64,000 nt of DNA from Myxococcales bacterium (GTDB lineage Bacteria > Myxococcota_A > Polyangia > Polyangiales > JADJMO01), in the NCBI GenBank assembly GCA_016709545.1, contig JADJMO010000034.1, forward strand, positions 16,913-80,912. The letters run 5' to 3'. The translations under genes were made by a program, and so were the position numbers. Positions within the stretch are counted from its first letter, which is position 1, and each line of letters starts with the position of its first letter. Below the pieces are notes generated by a model. It was given only the letters and a program-made list of their open reading frames with translations. It was not told the origin of the DNA and searched no databases. Positions 30,350-38,858 of the stretch are shown here, in pieces.

Positions 30350-31457
30350 TAGTCAGGCTGCTTTGGAGCGGCTCGGCGACTCCGAGCGCCCCGATAAACC
30401 ACAGAGGCTCGCGCGGTGGCCGTGACGACGACCTGGGGCTTCTTGCCTCGAGCGCTGAGCCCGCCGAAGCGGCGCGCGAGACGAAGTCGTCGCTTTGACG
30501 GCGATGGTTACGACCTCCCGCCAAGTTGAGCCTGGACGCAGGGAGGCAGCACGAGTGCCTAGGGTGGTCGCGCACCTCCAGTAGCCCACGCGGCTTCGAC
30601 AGGCGCTCTGCGCTACGTGGGCGTTGCCAGTCTTGGCGATGCCTGCAACCCGTCGTACCAACTCGCCGCTGGAGCGTTCACCCGGAACGATTCCGACGTA
30701 CGACATGAGCTGACGTGGCGTCTTGAATCGGCGGAGGTCCCCGAGGCTCGGTCAGCAGGATCATTGCGGTGAGCGTCGAGACTCCACGTAGGCGTCAGGC
30801 GGCCACACGTGTTTCGAAGGGGGGACTTGGCTAAGCTTGGCGATCTCGCGTCGAGCGCGGCCATGCGGAGGATCCAGGTACTCCAGCTGACTGAGGTAAT
30901 GGTCGAAGGTCACGCACAGCGAGTTATTCGAGTTTCTGGCTCTTCAGCCAGTTCCCGTGCTACTGCGTCGACGCGACACCAGCCGTGTAGTGGCGGCCAT
31001 GGCGAAGGAGGAACTTGCTCAGCTGATGGCGGGCTGCGATGCGCTCTACGGAGGTCGTCGCGGCTCTGGCGGATCACGGGCCGCCTCCTGGTCCGAGTCG
31101 GCACGACGATCGCTGTCAGCTCATCTGCCCTGAGCAGGCGCACGAGCTTGACCGCATCGCGACGGTCCGTCTTCACACGGTCACCTGGCTTCACGACCGG
31201 GATCAGCGAGGGCGCAACCACCTGGCGAGCACTCCCATCCCGTCCAGCATCCCTTTCGCTGGATCTCAACCCTGACGCTCCGGCTTCGTAACACGCCTGA
31301 ACCCGCCCCTCTTCATCAACCGCCCAAACGTCTCGCGCAGCTTGCGCGGATCGTTCGGGACTTCGCGAACCAACGGCTCTCGACTCTCACCCACGAACCG
31401 CGAGGACCGTATCTTCGCGTGAACATCCATGCCCACCCAGATGGTAGATTCGTTCAT
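30350..31457 (-). pseudogene. IS110-family transposase remnant
   Basis: Pieces of one IS110 (DEDD) transposase appear in order on the minus strand in different frames. The N-terminus is MNESTIWVGMDVHAK...EVPNDPRKLRETFGRL from 31457; then VVAPSLIPVVKPGDRVKTDRRDAVKLVRLLRADELTAI near 31220-31110; DHYLSQLEYLDPP near 30880; the transposase_20 motif MSYVGIVPGERSSG and IAKTGNAHV near 30700-30610; and REPLWFIGALG near 30400. Several frameshifts and in-frame stops make it non-functional. IS110 elements encode a bridge RNA outside the gene; no intact flank can be assigned here. Confidence 0.85.
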
Positions 31458-31569
31458 GGCCGGCTCTCGACTTGCTGGTGTTCGTCACGAGCGACCGCGG
31501 CTTCCAGCTGCGCCGGCAGCTTGGGGTCGCGATCACCAACTGAATCCTCCGACCGAATCGTGATTGCAT

Positions 31570-31590
31570 CCCCCGGGCTGAAGCCTCAGC
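31570..31590 (+). repeat. Partial REP-like element, copy C
   Basis: CCCCCGGGCTGAAGCCTCAG keeps the left arm and loop of the first REP hairpin and then degenerates. It lies in the gap between the two transposase remnants, in the same orientation as copies A and D. Confidence 0.5.
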
Positions 31591-31649
31591 ATTGATCGGT
31601 TCTCGACTTCTCTCGGGAATTTCCGGTCTCGGCGTTGCGTTCCAGCCAC

Positions 31650-33049
31650 ATGGAATGGATCGGCGCGAACGAGGACTGGGCCTTCGAGCAGTTCAGCCGG
31701 GGCGAACTTGGGATCGACGCCGATGCACTCGTGCGGTGGGGATGCTTCCGGCGAGCGCTTGCAACGCCGGGTGGGAAGCTCTCCGTCGTCTTTCGCCAGA
31801 ACGCCGAGTTGCAGGGCGCTTACGACTTCGTTCAGGGCCGGTTGCGTCAGGGGCGCTGATCGGATCGATTGCGGCAGCAACATTGCGCGCAGTTGGAAGG
31901 GAAGACCGCGCGTATGTGATCGTCGACAGCACGAGCCTGACGCTGACCGACCGCAGGAATGCGAAGGGATTCGGCTCTATCGGAAGGCGTGCCCTGCCAA
32001 CACGAGGGCTCAAAGGTGCTCGACGCGCTGGTCGTTTCGGCAGACCACGTTCCGGTCGGACTGGTCGCGCTGCACTGGTGGGCGCGCGGCAAGAAGTCCG
32101 GCCTGTCGCGACTACGATCGGCGCCGTGGGTTGACGGAAACCAAGCACTGGGTCGACACGATCCGGTTGGCAGCAACTCCGGATGGCGGCTCACGCTGCG
32201 AGCTGTGCTCCGTGCTTTGTCATCGACCGTGGGGGGACAACGCCGAGATCCTCCGCACTCTCCAAGAAGGCTCGCTCAACCCATTGTGCGGGCTGCACAG
32301 GATCGCCGGGTCGTGACTGCTCGAGGTCGGCCAGACCGTCTGCGGGCGCTGATGCGTAGCCAACGCGTGATTGGCCACCAGACCATCGACGTCCCTGCAG
32401 CTCCGGGTCGCCGTGCGCGCCGGGCCATCCTTCCAGCTTCGTCAGGCACGCGTCGAACTCGATCTGCCAGACCGAAGCGAGGGAGGACGCTTTCGTTTCA
32501 CGACCAACGTCGTGTGGGTCGTGGAGCAGAGAGCACCCCACGGGCAGCGGCCGCTCGACTGGATGCTCCTGACCAGCGACGACGTCAACGAGGTGGCGGA
32601 CGCCGAACGCATTCTGAAGGGCTAGTTGTGCGTTGGCGGATCGAGGAGTTTCATCGCACGTGGAAGTCGGGACACTGCAACGTGGAGGACTCCCAGCTGC
32701 ACAAGATGGAGCACGTCACGCGATGGGCTACGCTCCTCGCCGCTGTAGCCACTCGTGTCGAACAACTCAAACACCTGTCGCGAACCACCTGACGCGCCTG
32801 CCTCAAGCATCATGAGCGAGCTCGAAATCGGGGCTCTCAAGGCTGCCGTCGTCAGAAGAAGCGTACCGGGTGATACCCGAACGTATGCCCACCGTCGCGG
32901 AAGCCGTCAGGTGGATCGCCGATTTGGGTGGCTACACCGGCAAGAGCTCGGGTGGGCCTCCGGGCTCGATCACGATCGGTCGTGGCCTCGAGTGGCTAGC
33001 TGCGTGGACCTCAGGCTACGCAAGCGGCGCTGCCGACCGCAAAAAATGA
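31650..33049 (+). pseudogene. IS4-family (Tn5/IS50-like) transposase remnant
   Basis: Successive frames on the plus strand carry parts of a Tn5-type transposase. N-terminal: WAFEQFSRGELGIDADALVR...NAELQGAYDFVQ. Then VIVDSTSLTLTDRRNAKGFGSIG with the first catalytic Asp, VSADHVPVGLVALHWWARGKKSG, RPLDWMLLTS and VVRWRIEEFHRTWKSG (the YREK-type Glu region). The C-terminal SELEIGALKAAV and MPTVAEAVRWIADLGGYTGK end at a stop at 33047-33049. At least four frame changes separate them, so it is dead. It is bracketed by REP copies C and D. Confidence 0.85.
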
Positions 33050-33057
33050 GACCAATG

Positions 33058-33126
33058 CTGAGGGCTGAAGCCCGGGGCACCGACAGCGGGGCCAAGCCCA
33101 CCTGCGGCGGGCTATCCCGTCGGTGC
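33058..33126 (+). repeat. REP-like element, copy D
   Basis: GGGCTGAAGCCCGGGG is followed by ACCGAC...GTCGGT as outer stem and AGCCCACCTGCGGCGGGCT as inner hairpin. It has the same orientation as copy A. It starts 9 bases after the end of the IS4 remnant and stops 19 bases before the end of the small antitoxin-like gene. Confidence 0.75.
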
Positions 33127-33144
33127 GTCAGGCGATGGATTCGC

Positions 33145-33318
33145 TCACTGCGCCGTTCTGCGGTTCGCGGCGCGTCGCTTCATCTCGACGATGACTTCCT
33201 CGTGGGACACGACCCGTCCCTCGGATTCGTCCTCCAGTCCCTCGTCGATGGCCGAGAGGAACCGGGCCCGCTCGGTCAGACGATCGAACTCCGCGGAACA
33301 GACGTGAAAGCGGGCCAT
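33145..33318 (-). CDS. Small antitoxin-like protein (orphan)
   Basis: 57 residues: MARFHVCSAEFDRLTERARF, then LSAIDEGLEDESEGRVVSHEEVIVEMKRR and a basic end. The phrase AIDEGLEDESEGRVVSHEEV is the common C-terminal part of short antitoxins of the ParD/YefM/Phd type, where GRVxxHEEV precedes a basic helix. No toxin gene follows; copy D of the REP family lies directly downstream. A TATACT box 4 to 10 bases before the ATG suggests a leaderless or nearly leaderless transcript. Assignment rests on the motif alone. Confidence 0.5.
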   Translation of the reverse strand: MARFHVCSAEFDRLTERARFLSAIDEGLEDESEGRVVSHEEVIVEMKRRAANRRTAQ

Positions 33319-33402
33319 CGGACCAGTATAGACCGCGAGGAGGCAGCTGTAGGACCGTCATCCTGCCGGCGGATGTGAGGCCCGGCCTGTCTGGCGTCGG
33401 CC

Positions 33403-33819
33403 CTACAGCGACGGTGCCAGGACCAGGCGGGTCTCGGCGGTGCGGAGCACGCCCTCGCCGTCGCCGGCCGCGTGGCGGTCGGCGATCCCGAAGGCCAGCA
33501 GGATCGGCGCGCCCACCCGCTCGGCGAGGTCTCCGACGCGGCGGGTGATGCGCTCGACCAGGTGGAGCGCGCCCTCGTGGGGCGTCTCGGGGAGGATCGC
33601 GAGCCAGCGGTCGCCGCCGGCGGGCAGGAACTGATCGGCGCCCCGCGCGCTCGTGCGCAGGGTCGCGCCGATCTGCGCCTCCCAGGTGTCCTCCTCGGGG
33701 CAGACCTCGGGGCGGGGGACCTCCACCGCGAGCACGCTCAGGGCGTGGCCGTGCCGACGGGCACGAGACAGCTCGCGATCGATCGCGTCGACGCAGCGGC
33801 GAAGCTTCGGGCTCTCCAT
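33403..33819 (-). CDS. Stand-alone degenerate GGDEF-fold protein
   Basis: 138 residues. The opening RRCVDAIDRELSRARRHGHALSVLAVEV and the later ADQFLPAGGDRWLAILPETPHEGALHLVERI follow the diguanylate cyclase (GGDEF) fold, but the catalytic GGDEF loop reads GGDRW, so the metal-binding Glu is lost and cyclase activity is unlikely. No receiver, PAS or transmembrane part is attached. It may be a nucleotide-binding or scaffolding remnant. It is divergent from the SGNH lipoprotein gene, about 100 bases apart. Confidence 0.7.
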   Translation of the reverse strand: MESPKLRRCVDAIDRELSRARRHGHALSVLAVEVPRPEVCPEEDTWEAQIGATLRTSARGADQFLPAGGDRWLAILPETPHEGALHLVERITRRVGDLAERVGAPILLAFGIADRHAAGDGEGVLRTAETRLVLAPSL

Positions 33820-33919
33820 GCTCCCACGGGTGGCAGAGGCCGGTGGCGGGGGCCAAGAAACCCGCGGCGAGCGGGCGGAAGTTTTCCCCGAGGCCCCCGA
33901 TGGATCAGACTGAGGCACG

Positions 33920-35260
33920 ATGTGGAGGAAGGTCTTCGCGGTGTCGGTGCTGGCTCTCGGGTGCGGTCGCAAGTCGGAGGCCGCGCCGACGACGCAGCCG
34001 AGCCCGCCGCCACCAACCCCCGTCGCGAGCGCCGCGCCGAGCGTCACGGCCAAGCCCGTGTGCGCGGATCTCGTCGTGGAGCTGCCGCCGCTGCTCACGG
34101 CGGCGTTCGACGTCGCGCAGCCCGACATCGTCGACGAGGGCGATGCGGTGATGCAGTCGTTCTACGAGAAGGCGGCGCGCAACCTCCGCAAGTCGGGCAC
34201 CGAGCCGGTCCGCATCGGGGTCTACGGCGACTCGAACATGACGATGGACTACCAGACCGGCGAGATGCGCCGCGTGCTGCAGACGCGCTACGGCGACGCT
34301 GGGCACGGGTTCCTCGCCGCCGGTCGGCCGTGGGGCTGGTACCTGCACCGCGACATCAAGCACGACGCCGACGGTCGGTGGATCGCCTACGACGTCTCGA
34401 CCGACCGCGCGCCCGACGCGGTGTACGGGTTCGCCAACATCTCGATGAAGAGCAAGGAGGTCAACGCGCTCTCCTGGCTCGAGACCGTGGACGACACCCA
34501 CGAGATCGGGCGCACCTTCTCGAAGTTCGAGATCTACGCGGTCGAGCAGCCGTACGGCGGCGCGTTCACGGTCACCCTCGACGGGCAGCTGCTCGACACC
34601 ATCGACACCAAGGCCGAGGCCCGCAAGGCCATCTTCAAGGCGTACGACGTGAAGGACACGGCGCACCGGCTCGATCTGCGCGCCAAGGGCGGCAACGTGC
34701 GCCTGTTCGGCACGGTGGTCGAGCGCCCCGAGCCGAGCTTCGTCGTCGACTCGCTCGGGGTCGGCGCGCTCAACGCCGAACAGCTGCAGCACGTCGACAA
34801 GGAGACGCACAAGGCCACGCTGGCGCACCGCAAGTACGACCTCATCCTCGACATGACGGGCACGAACATGTTCGCGCTCGAGTACCACCCGAAGTGGATG
34901 AAGAACGTCATCGCGATGTACCGCTCGGCGATCCCCGACGTCCCGGTCCTGCTGGTGAGCCCGCCCGACCTCGGTCACTGGGAGAAGCAGGGCGAGAGCG
35001 ACCCGCGGGTGGTCGGCGTCGCGAAGCAGAAGCTCACCATCGCCAAGGACGAGCACGCCGCCTACTGGGACTACTGGACCGCGATGGGCGGGCAGGGCGC
35101 GATCTTCAAGTTCAAGGCGCACGGGATGGCCGAGGGCGACCTCGTGCACCTCAACGAGAAGGGCGGCCGCTACATGGGGAGCCGCATCGCGCAGGCGCTG
35201 TTCCGCGGCCTCGCGCGGTGGGCCAAGGCGCACCCCAAGGCCGGCTGCCCCGCCTCCTGA
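33920..35260 (+). CDS. SGNH/GDSL hydrolase-like lipoprotein
   Basis: 446 residues with an N-terminal lipobox (FAVSVLALGCG) and a Pro/Thr-rich linker. Block I is IGVYGDSNMTMDYQTG with the nucleophile Ser, block III may be LDMTGTNM, and the catalytic Asp/His pair is in EGDLVHLNEKGGRYMG (D-x2-H). The insert between blocks I and III holds a beta-sandwich-like segment. This layout is seen in surface acyltransferases and deacetylases of polysaccharides (PatB/AlgX-like). It acts in the envelope. The radical SAM gene starts 3 bases after its stop. Confidence 0.82.
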   Translation: MWRKVFAVSVLALGCGRKSEAAPTTQPSPPPPTPVASAAPSVTAKPVCADLVVELPPLLTAAFDVAQPDIVDEGDAVMQSFYEKAARNLRKSGTEPVRIGVYGDSNMTMDYQTGEMRRVLQTRYGDAGHGFLAAGRPWGWYLHRDIKHDADGRWIAYDVSTDRAPDAVYGFANISMKSKEVNALSWLETVDDTHEIGRTFSKFEIYAVEQPYGGAFTVTLDGQLLDTIDTKAEARKAIFKAYDVKDTAHRLDLRAKGGNVRLFGTVVERPEPSFVVDSLGVGALNAEQLQHVDKETHKATLAHRKYDLILDMTGTNMFALEYHPKWMKNVIAMYRSAIPDVPVLLVSPPDLGHWEKQGESDPRVVGVAKQKLTIAKDEHAAYWDYWTAMGGQGAIFKFKAHGMAEGDLVHLNEKGGRYMGSRIAQALFRGLARWAKAHPKAGCPAS

Positions 35261-35263
35261 GCC

Positions 35264-36487
35264 GTGATCTCTTCGGTCGTCGCCTTCCACCGCGGCAACG
35301 GGGTCATCGCCCTCAACGTGCTGACGGCGGCGCTGCGGGCCGACCCGCGGACGCGCGACCTGCCGATCGTGTTCGCGCGGGATCGCGACGCGGTGGCCGC
35401 GGCGACGGGGCCGGGCGCGCTCGTCGCGTGGTCGTTCTACTCGCTGGATGCGCCGCGGGTGTTCGAGGACCTCGCGTGGCTGCGCGCGCGCACGGAGGGG
35501 CTCCACGTGGCGGGCGGCGTCCACGCGACGGCGGAGCCCCGCGCGACGCTGGAGGCGGGCTTCGACCTCGTCGCCCTCGGCGAGGGGGAGCGCACCATCG
35601 TCGACCTCGCCCTCGCGGAGGACCCGACGACGGTGAAGGGGCTCGGGTGGCTCGTCGAAGGCGTCTACCGCGACACCGGGGCGGGCGAGCGCATCGCCCT
35701 CGACGAGTTCCCGGCGTTCAACGCGCCCGACCGCAAGTGGAACGCGATCGAGATCACGCGCGGCTGCGTGTACGCGTGCTCGTTCTGCCAGACGCCGTTC
35801 ATGTTCAAGGCGCGCTTCCGGCACCGCAGCGTCGACAACGTGCGCGACCACGTGCGCGTGATGCGGCGCGAGCGGCTGCGGTACCTGCGCTTCCTCACGC
35901 CGACGAGCCTCTCGTACGGCGCGACGGGCACGGAGCCGGATCTCGCGGCGGTGGAGGCGCTGCTCGCCGCGTGTCGCGAGGAGCTCGGGCCCGACGGGAA
36001 GATCTTCTTCGGGACGTTCCCCTCGGAGATCCGGCCCGAACACGTGACGCCCGCCGCGCTCGCGATCCTGCGAAAATACGTCGACAACGACAACCTCGTG
36101 ATCGGCGGGCAGTCGGGCTCGGAGAAGGTGCTCACAGCGAGCCGGCGCGACCACACGGTCGACGACGTGGAGCGGGCGGTGCGCTACGCGGTCGAGGCGG
36201 GGTTCTCGCCCAACGTGGACTTCCTGTTCGGGCTGCCGGGCGAGGGCGACGAGGACGTTGTGGCGTCGGTGACCCTGATGGAGCGGCTGGTCGCGGCGGG
36301 GGCGCGAATCCATACGCACGCGTTCCTGCCGCTGCCGGGGACGCCCCTGCGCGGGGCTCCGGCCGCGGTGGTCCCGGAGCTCGCGGTGCGCGCGCTCGGG
36401 CGGCTCGAGGCGAAGGGCAGCGCCTACGGGGTGTGGCGCAAGCAGGTCGAGGCGAGCGGGCAGCTGGTGAAGCTGCGGCGTCGGTAG
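35264..36487 (+). CDS. B12-binding-like radical SAM protein
   Basis: 407 residues, GTG start. An N-terminal Rossmann domain (VVAFHRGNGVIALNVL, GLHVAGGVHATAEPRATLEAGFDLVALGEGERT) is of the cobalamin-binding type although the classical DxHxxG is not evident. The radical SAM domain has the cluster motif RGCVYACSFCQTP (C-x3-C-x2-C) and continues with NDNLVIGGQSGSEKVL and PNVDFLFGLPGEGDEDV. It resembles the TIGR04013-type B12-binding/radical SAM family, whose reaction is not known. It is likely co-transcribed with the SGNH lipoprotein. Confidence 0.85.
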   Translation: MISSVVAFHRGNGVIALNVLTAALRADPRTRDLPIVFARDRDAVAAATGPGALVAWSFYSLDAPRVFEDLAWLRARTEGLHVAGGVHATAEPRATLEAGFDLVALGEGERTIVDLALAEDPTTVKGLGWLVEGVYRDTGAGERIALDEFPAFNAPDRKWNAIEITRGCVYACSFCQTPFMFKARFRHRSVDNVRDHVRVMRRERLRYLRFLTPTSLSYGATGTEPDLAAVEALLAACREELGPDGKIFFGTFPSEIRPEHVTPAALAILRKYVDNDNLVIGGQSGSEKVLTASRRDHTVDDVERAVRYAVEAGFSPNVDFLFGLPGEGDEDVVASVTLMERLVAAGARIHTHAFLPLPGTPLRGAPAAVVPELAVRALGRLEAKGSAYGVWRKQVEASGQLVKLRRR

Positions 36488-36489
36488 GC

Positions 36490-36553
36490 GGAGTCGACTC
36501 CACAGTCGGGCGGAGTCGACTCCACAGTCGGGCGGAGTCGACTCCGGATCCGG
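36490..36553. repeat. Three tandem palindromes, 22-base period
   Basis: The 12-base palindrome GGAGTCGACTCC occurs at 36490, 36512 and 36534, separated by ACAGTCGGGC, and the array ends in another palindrome, CCGGATCCGG (36544-36553). The array fills the whole gap between two convergent stops (36487 and 36554). Each unit can form a hairpin; no T-tract follows on either strand. Possible roles are a bidirectional terminator or a protein-binding array. Confidence 0.85.
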
Positions 36554-36964
36554 TCAGGGCACCACGCGGACGGCGACCTCGAGCGAATGGCTGGCCGGCG
36601 TCGGCGTCCCATCGCCCTCCACCACCGCCGAGAGGCGCACGGTCATCGTCGCCTCGCCGACCTTCTCGGTCGCGACCGAGAACGTGAACGTGGCCCGCGA
36701 CGCGTCCATCTGCTCCGCGTCCAGCGGGCCGAGTCGCGCGCGCAGCGGCGTGACGCCGGGATCCGCGCGCGTCACCCGCAGCTCCGCGAACGAGAGCTTG
36801 CGCTTGCCCACCACGTCGAGCGGCAGCTCGATCACCGCCCGACACCGCACGCGCCCCGGCTTGTTCGCGGGCGCGCAGCTCGCCGTCGCGTGCACCAGCG
36901 GCGCCGCCGCGACCGCCGGGCTGCTCGCGACGAGGACCGCACCGATCAGGAGGACGCGACGCAC
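36554..36964 (-). CDS. Small secreted protein of unknown function
   Basis: 136 residues with a clear signal peptide (MRRVLLIGAVLVASSPAVAAAP). Two Cys (SCAP, VRCRAV) could form a disulfide. The body is beta-strand-rich with alternating hydrophobics (TFTFSVATEKVGEATMTVRLSA). I recognise no family. It lies 37 bases downstream of the TPR/HEAT gene and may be the last gene of that operon. Confidence 0.65.
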   Translation of the reverse strand: MRRVLLIGAVLVASSPAVAAAPLVHATASCAPANKPGRVRCRAVIELPLDVVGKRKLSFAELRVTRADPGVTPLRARLGPLDAEQMDASRATFTFSVATEKVGEATMTVRLSAVVEGDGTPTPASHSLEVAVRVVP

Positions 36965-37001
36965 CCCACCATCATCGCCAAACAGAGCCCCGATGCAAAG
37001 C

Positions 37002-38858
37002 TCAGATCCCGAGCGCCACCCGCAGCTCCGCCGCCACCTCGGCCGACAGCCCCCGGGCGAGCCGCTCCCGGCCGAGCGTCACGAGCTGGCTGTTCGGGTC
37101 CGGCCGGCGGCGCTTGAGCGCCTCGACCACCGCCAAGCGTTCCTCCGCGGCCCCGGCCTCGAGCACCGACAGCACCGCGTTGGCCGCCTCCGCGTTGTCG
37201 ATCGACGAGAGCGCGCGCAGCGCCGCGGCCCGGATCTCTGCGTGCTGGGCCTCGCGGGCGAGCCGCCGCAGCGGGTCGACGAACACCGCCGACTGCTTGC
37301 GCGCCACCGCCTTGCCGACCGCGGCGATCACGTCGCGCGCGTCGTCGCGGGCGGCCCGCCGGAGGAGCTGCGCCGAGCGCTTGAACGGCATCGTGCCCGC
37401 CGCCTCGGCCACCCGTGCGCGCACGCTCGCCGAGCCGTGCGAGGCCAGCGCCTCGAGCGCCGACATCACCCGGTAGTCCACCATCTCCGCGAGGCGCGCG
37501 ACGAGGTTCTCGGCGAGCTTGATGCCTTCCGTGGTGTCGGGCTCGATGCCCGCGACGGCCAGCGCCGCGAGCCGCGCCGCGATCGCCCGGCGCCGGGCGG
37601 GCAGCGAGGCGCCGCCGCGGTTCGGCGCGTGCACCGCGTCGAAATAGATCTCGGCGGCGATCTCCTCGCCGCGGCCGGCCTGCTCCCACTCGATGACGTC
37701 GACCGTCCACACCTCGAGGGCGGCCCCCGCGGGGCGCGCGCCGCGATCGCGGACGTCGGCCGGGCCCGTGTCGACGGCGCCGCGGAGCCGCTGGGCCGCG
37801 CGCTGGTGGCGTGCCTTGCGGGCCTCGTCGAGGTCGGGGATCGCGGCCGCCTCCGTGTAGAGCTTCGCCGCGGTGCCGAGCAGATCGAGCTCCGCCGAGA
37901 GCCCGATCGCCGCGAGGTAGGCGTTCTCGGTGAGCTCCGGCGGCGCGCCGTTCCTGGCGAGCAGCCGGCCCGCCGCCGCGTGCAGCTCCATCGCGCGCCG
38001 CGCGTACCCGTAGGTCTCGGGGGCCGCGCCGAGTCCGCGGGCATAGGCGGTGGCCTCGCGGGCCAGCTCGGCCGCGGCCGCGAGCTCGTGGTGCGCCTCG
38101 GCGACGGCGATGGCCTCGTCGTACTGCGAGAGCGCGTACTGCTGCAGGTGGTCCTCGCGCAGGATGCGGATCGAGTTCACGCGCCCCTCGACCACGTGCT
38201 CGAAGGTGCGGCTGTTCTCGCCGATCGCCGCCATCGCCTGGTAGGCGTCGAACGCGCGCTCGCGGAGGCCGAGGCTCTCGAAGCGCTGCGCCGCGTCCTC
38301 GAGCGCGCCGATGGCGGCCACGATCGCCTCGCGGCTCGCCTTGTCGCGCGACTCGCGGGGGGCGTTGCGGGCCACGTCGAAGCGCACGAGGCCGAGCACG
38401 TAGGCCCGCTCCGCCGCGCGCTCCGCCCTGTCCTGGGAGGCCGTGCGCTCCTGGTCGACGTTGCGGGAGAGCTCGTGGGCGAGGCGGGACCAGAGCGCGC
38501 GGGCGCCGCCCGGGTCGTGGGCGCGCTCGCGGCAGACCGCGGCGTGGGCGAGCATGCCCGCCTCCTCGAAGCTGCGGGCCGCGGCGGCCTCGTCGCCGAG
38601 CAGCCGGTGCGCGCGCGCCACGTCGGCGGGGCCTGCCAGCTTGGGGTCGGCCGTCTCGAGCCAGCTCAGCGTCGCGAGCTCGCGCGGGCGCTGCAGGGCG
38701 CGGTAGGCCTCGACCAGCACGCGCACGACGGCGTCGTAGTCGCGGGGGTCGGCGTCGACGTCGGCGGCCGCCGCCAGCAGGTGCAGGAGGGCCTCCACCT
38801 TGTTGCCCTGGCGGGCAAGAGCGAGGCCTCGCTGGGCGGCGTCGCGGGCGTCGCTCAT
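37002..38858 (-). CDS. Large TPR/HEAT-repeat protein
   Basis: 618 residues, no signal peptide. The first about 380 residues are TPR-like helical pairs (DAAQRGLALARQGNKVEALLHL, ERAFDAYQAMAAIGENSRTF, LYTEAAAIPDLDEARKARHQ). The C-terminal 200 residues read as HEAT-type repeats (VMSALEALASHGSASVRARV, LLRRAARDDARDVIAAVGKAV, ALRALSSIDNAEAANAVLSVL). It is a scaffold protein. Its ATG overlaps the stop of the vWA gene, so both are made together and probably interact. Confidence 0.8.
   Translation of the reverse strand: MSDARDAAQRGLALARQGNKVEALLHLLAAAADVDADPRDYDAVVRVLVEAYRALQRPRELATLSWLETADPKLAGPADVARAHRLLGDEAAAARSFEEAGMLAHAAVCRERAHDPGGARALWSRLAHELSRNVDQERTASQDRAERAAERAYVLGLVRFDVARNAPRESRDKASREAIVAAIGALEDAAQRFESLGLRERAFDAYQAMAAIGENSRTFEHVVEGRVNSIRILREDHLQQYALSQYDEAIAVAEAHHELAAAAELAREATAYARGLGAAPETYGYARRAMELHAAAGRLLARNGAPPELTENAYLAAIGLSAELDLLGTAAKLYTEAAAIPDLDEARKARHQRAAQRLRGAVDTGPADVRDRGARPAGAALEVWTVDVIEWEQAGRGEEIAAEIYFDAVHAPNRGGASLPARRRAIAARLAALAVAGIEPDTTEGIKLAENLVARLAEMVDYRVMSALEALASHGSASVRARVAEAAGTMPFKRSAQLLRRAARDDARDVIAAVGKAVARKQSAVFVDPLRRLAREAQHAEIRAAALRALSSIDNAEAANAVLSVLEAGAAEERLAVVEALKRRRPDPNSQLVTLGRERLARGLSAEVAAELRVALGI

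Noticed and set aside
36490..36553. Short tandem repeats as a CRISPR array
   Set aside because: Spacers are identical and only 10 bases long, and no cas gene is nearby.
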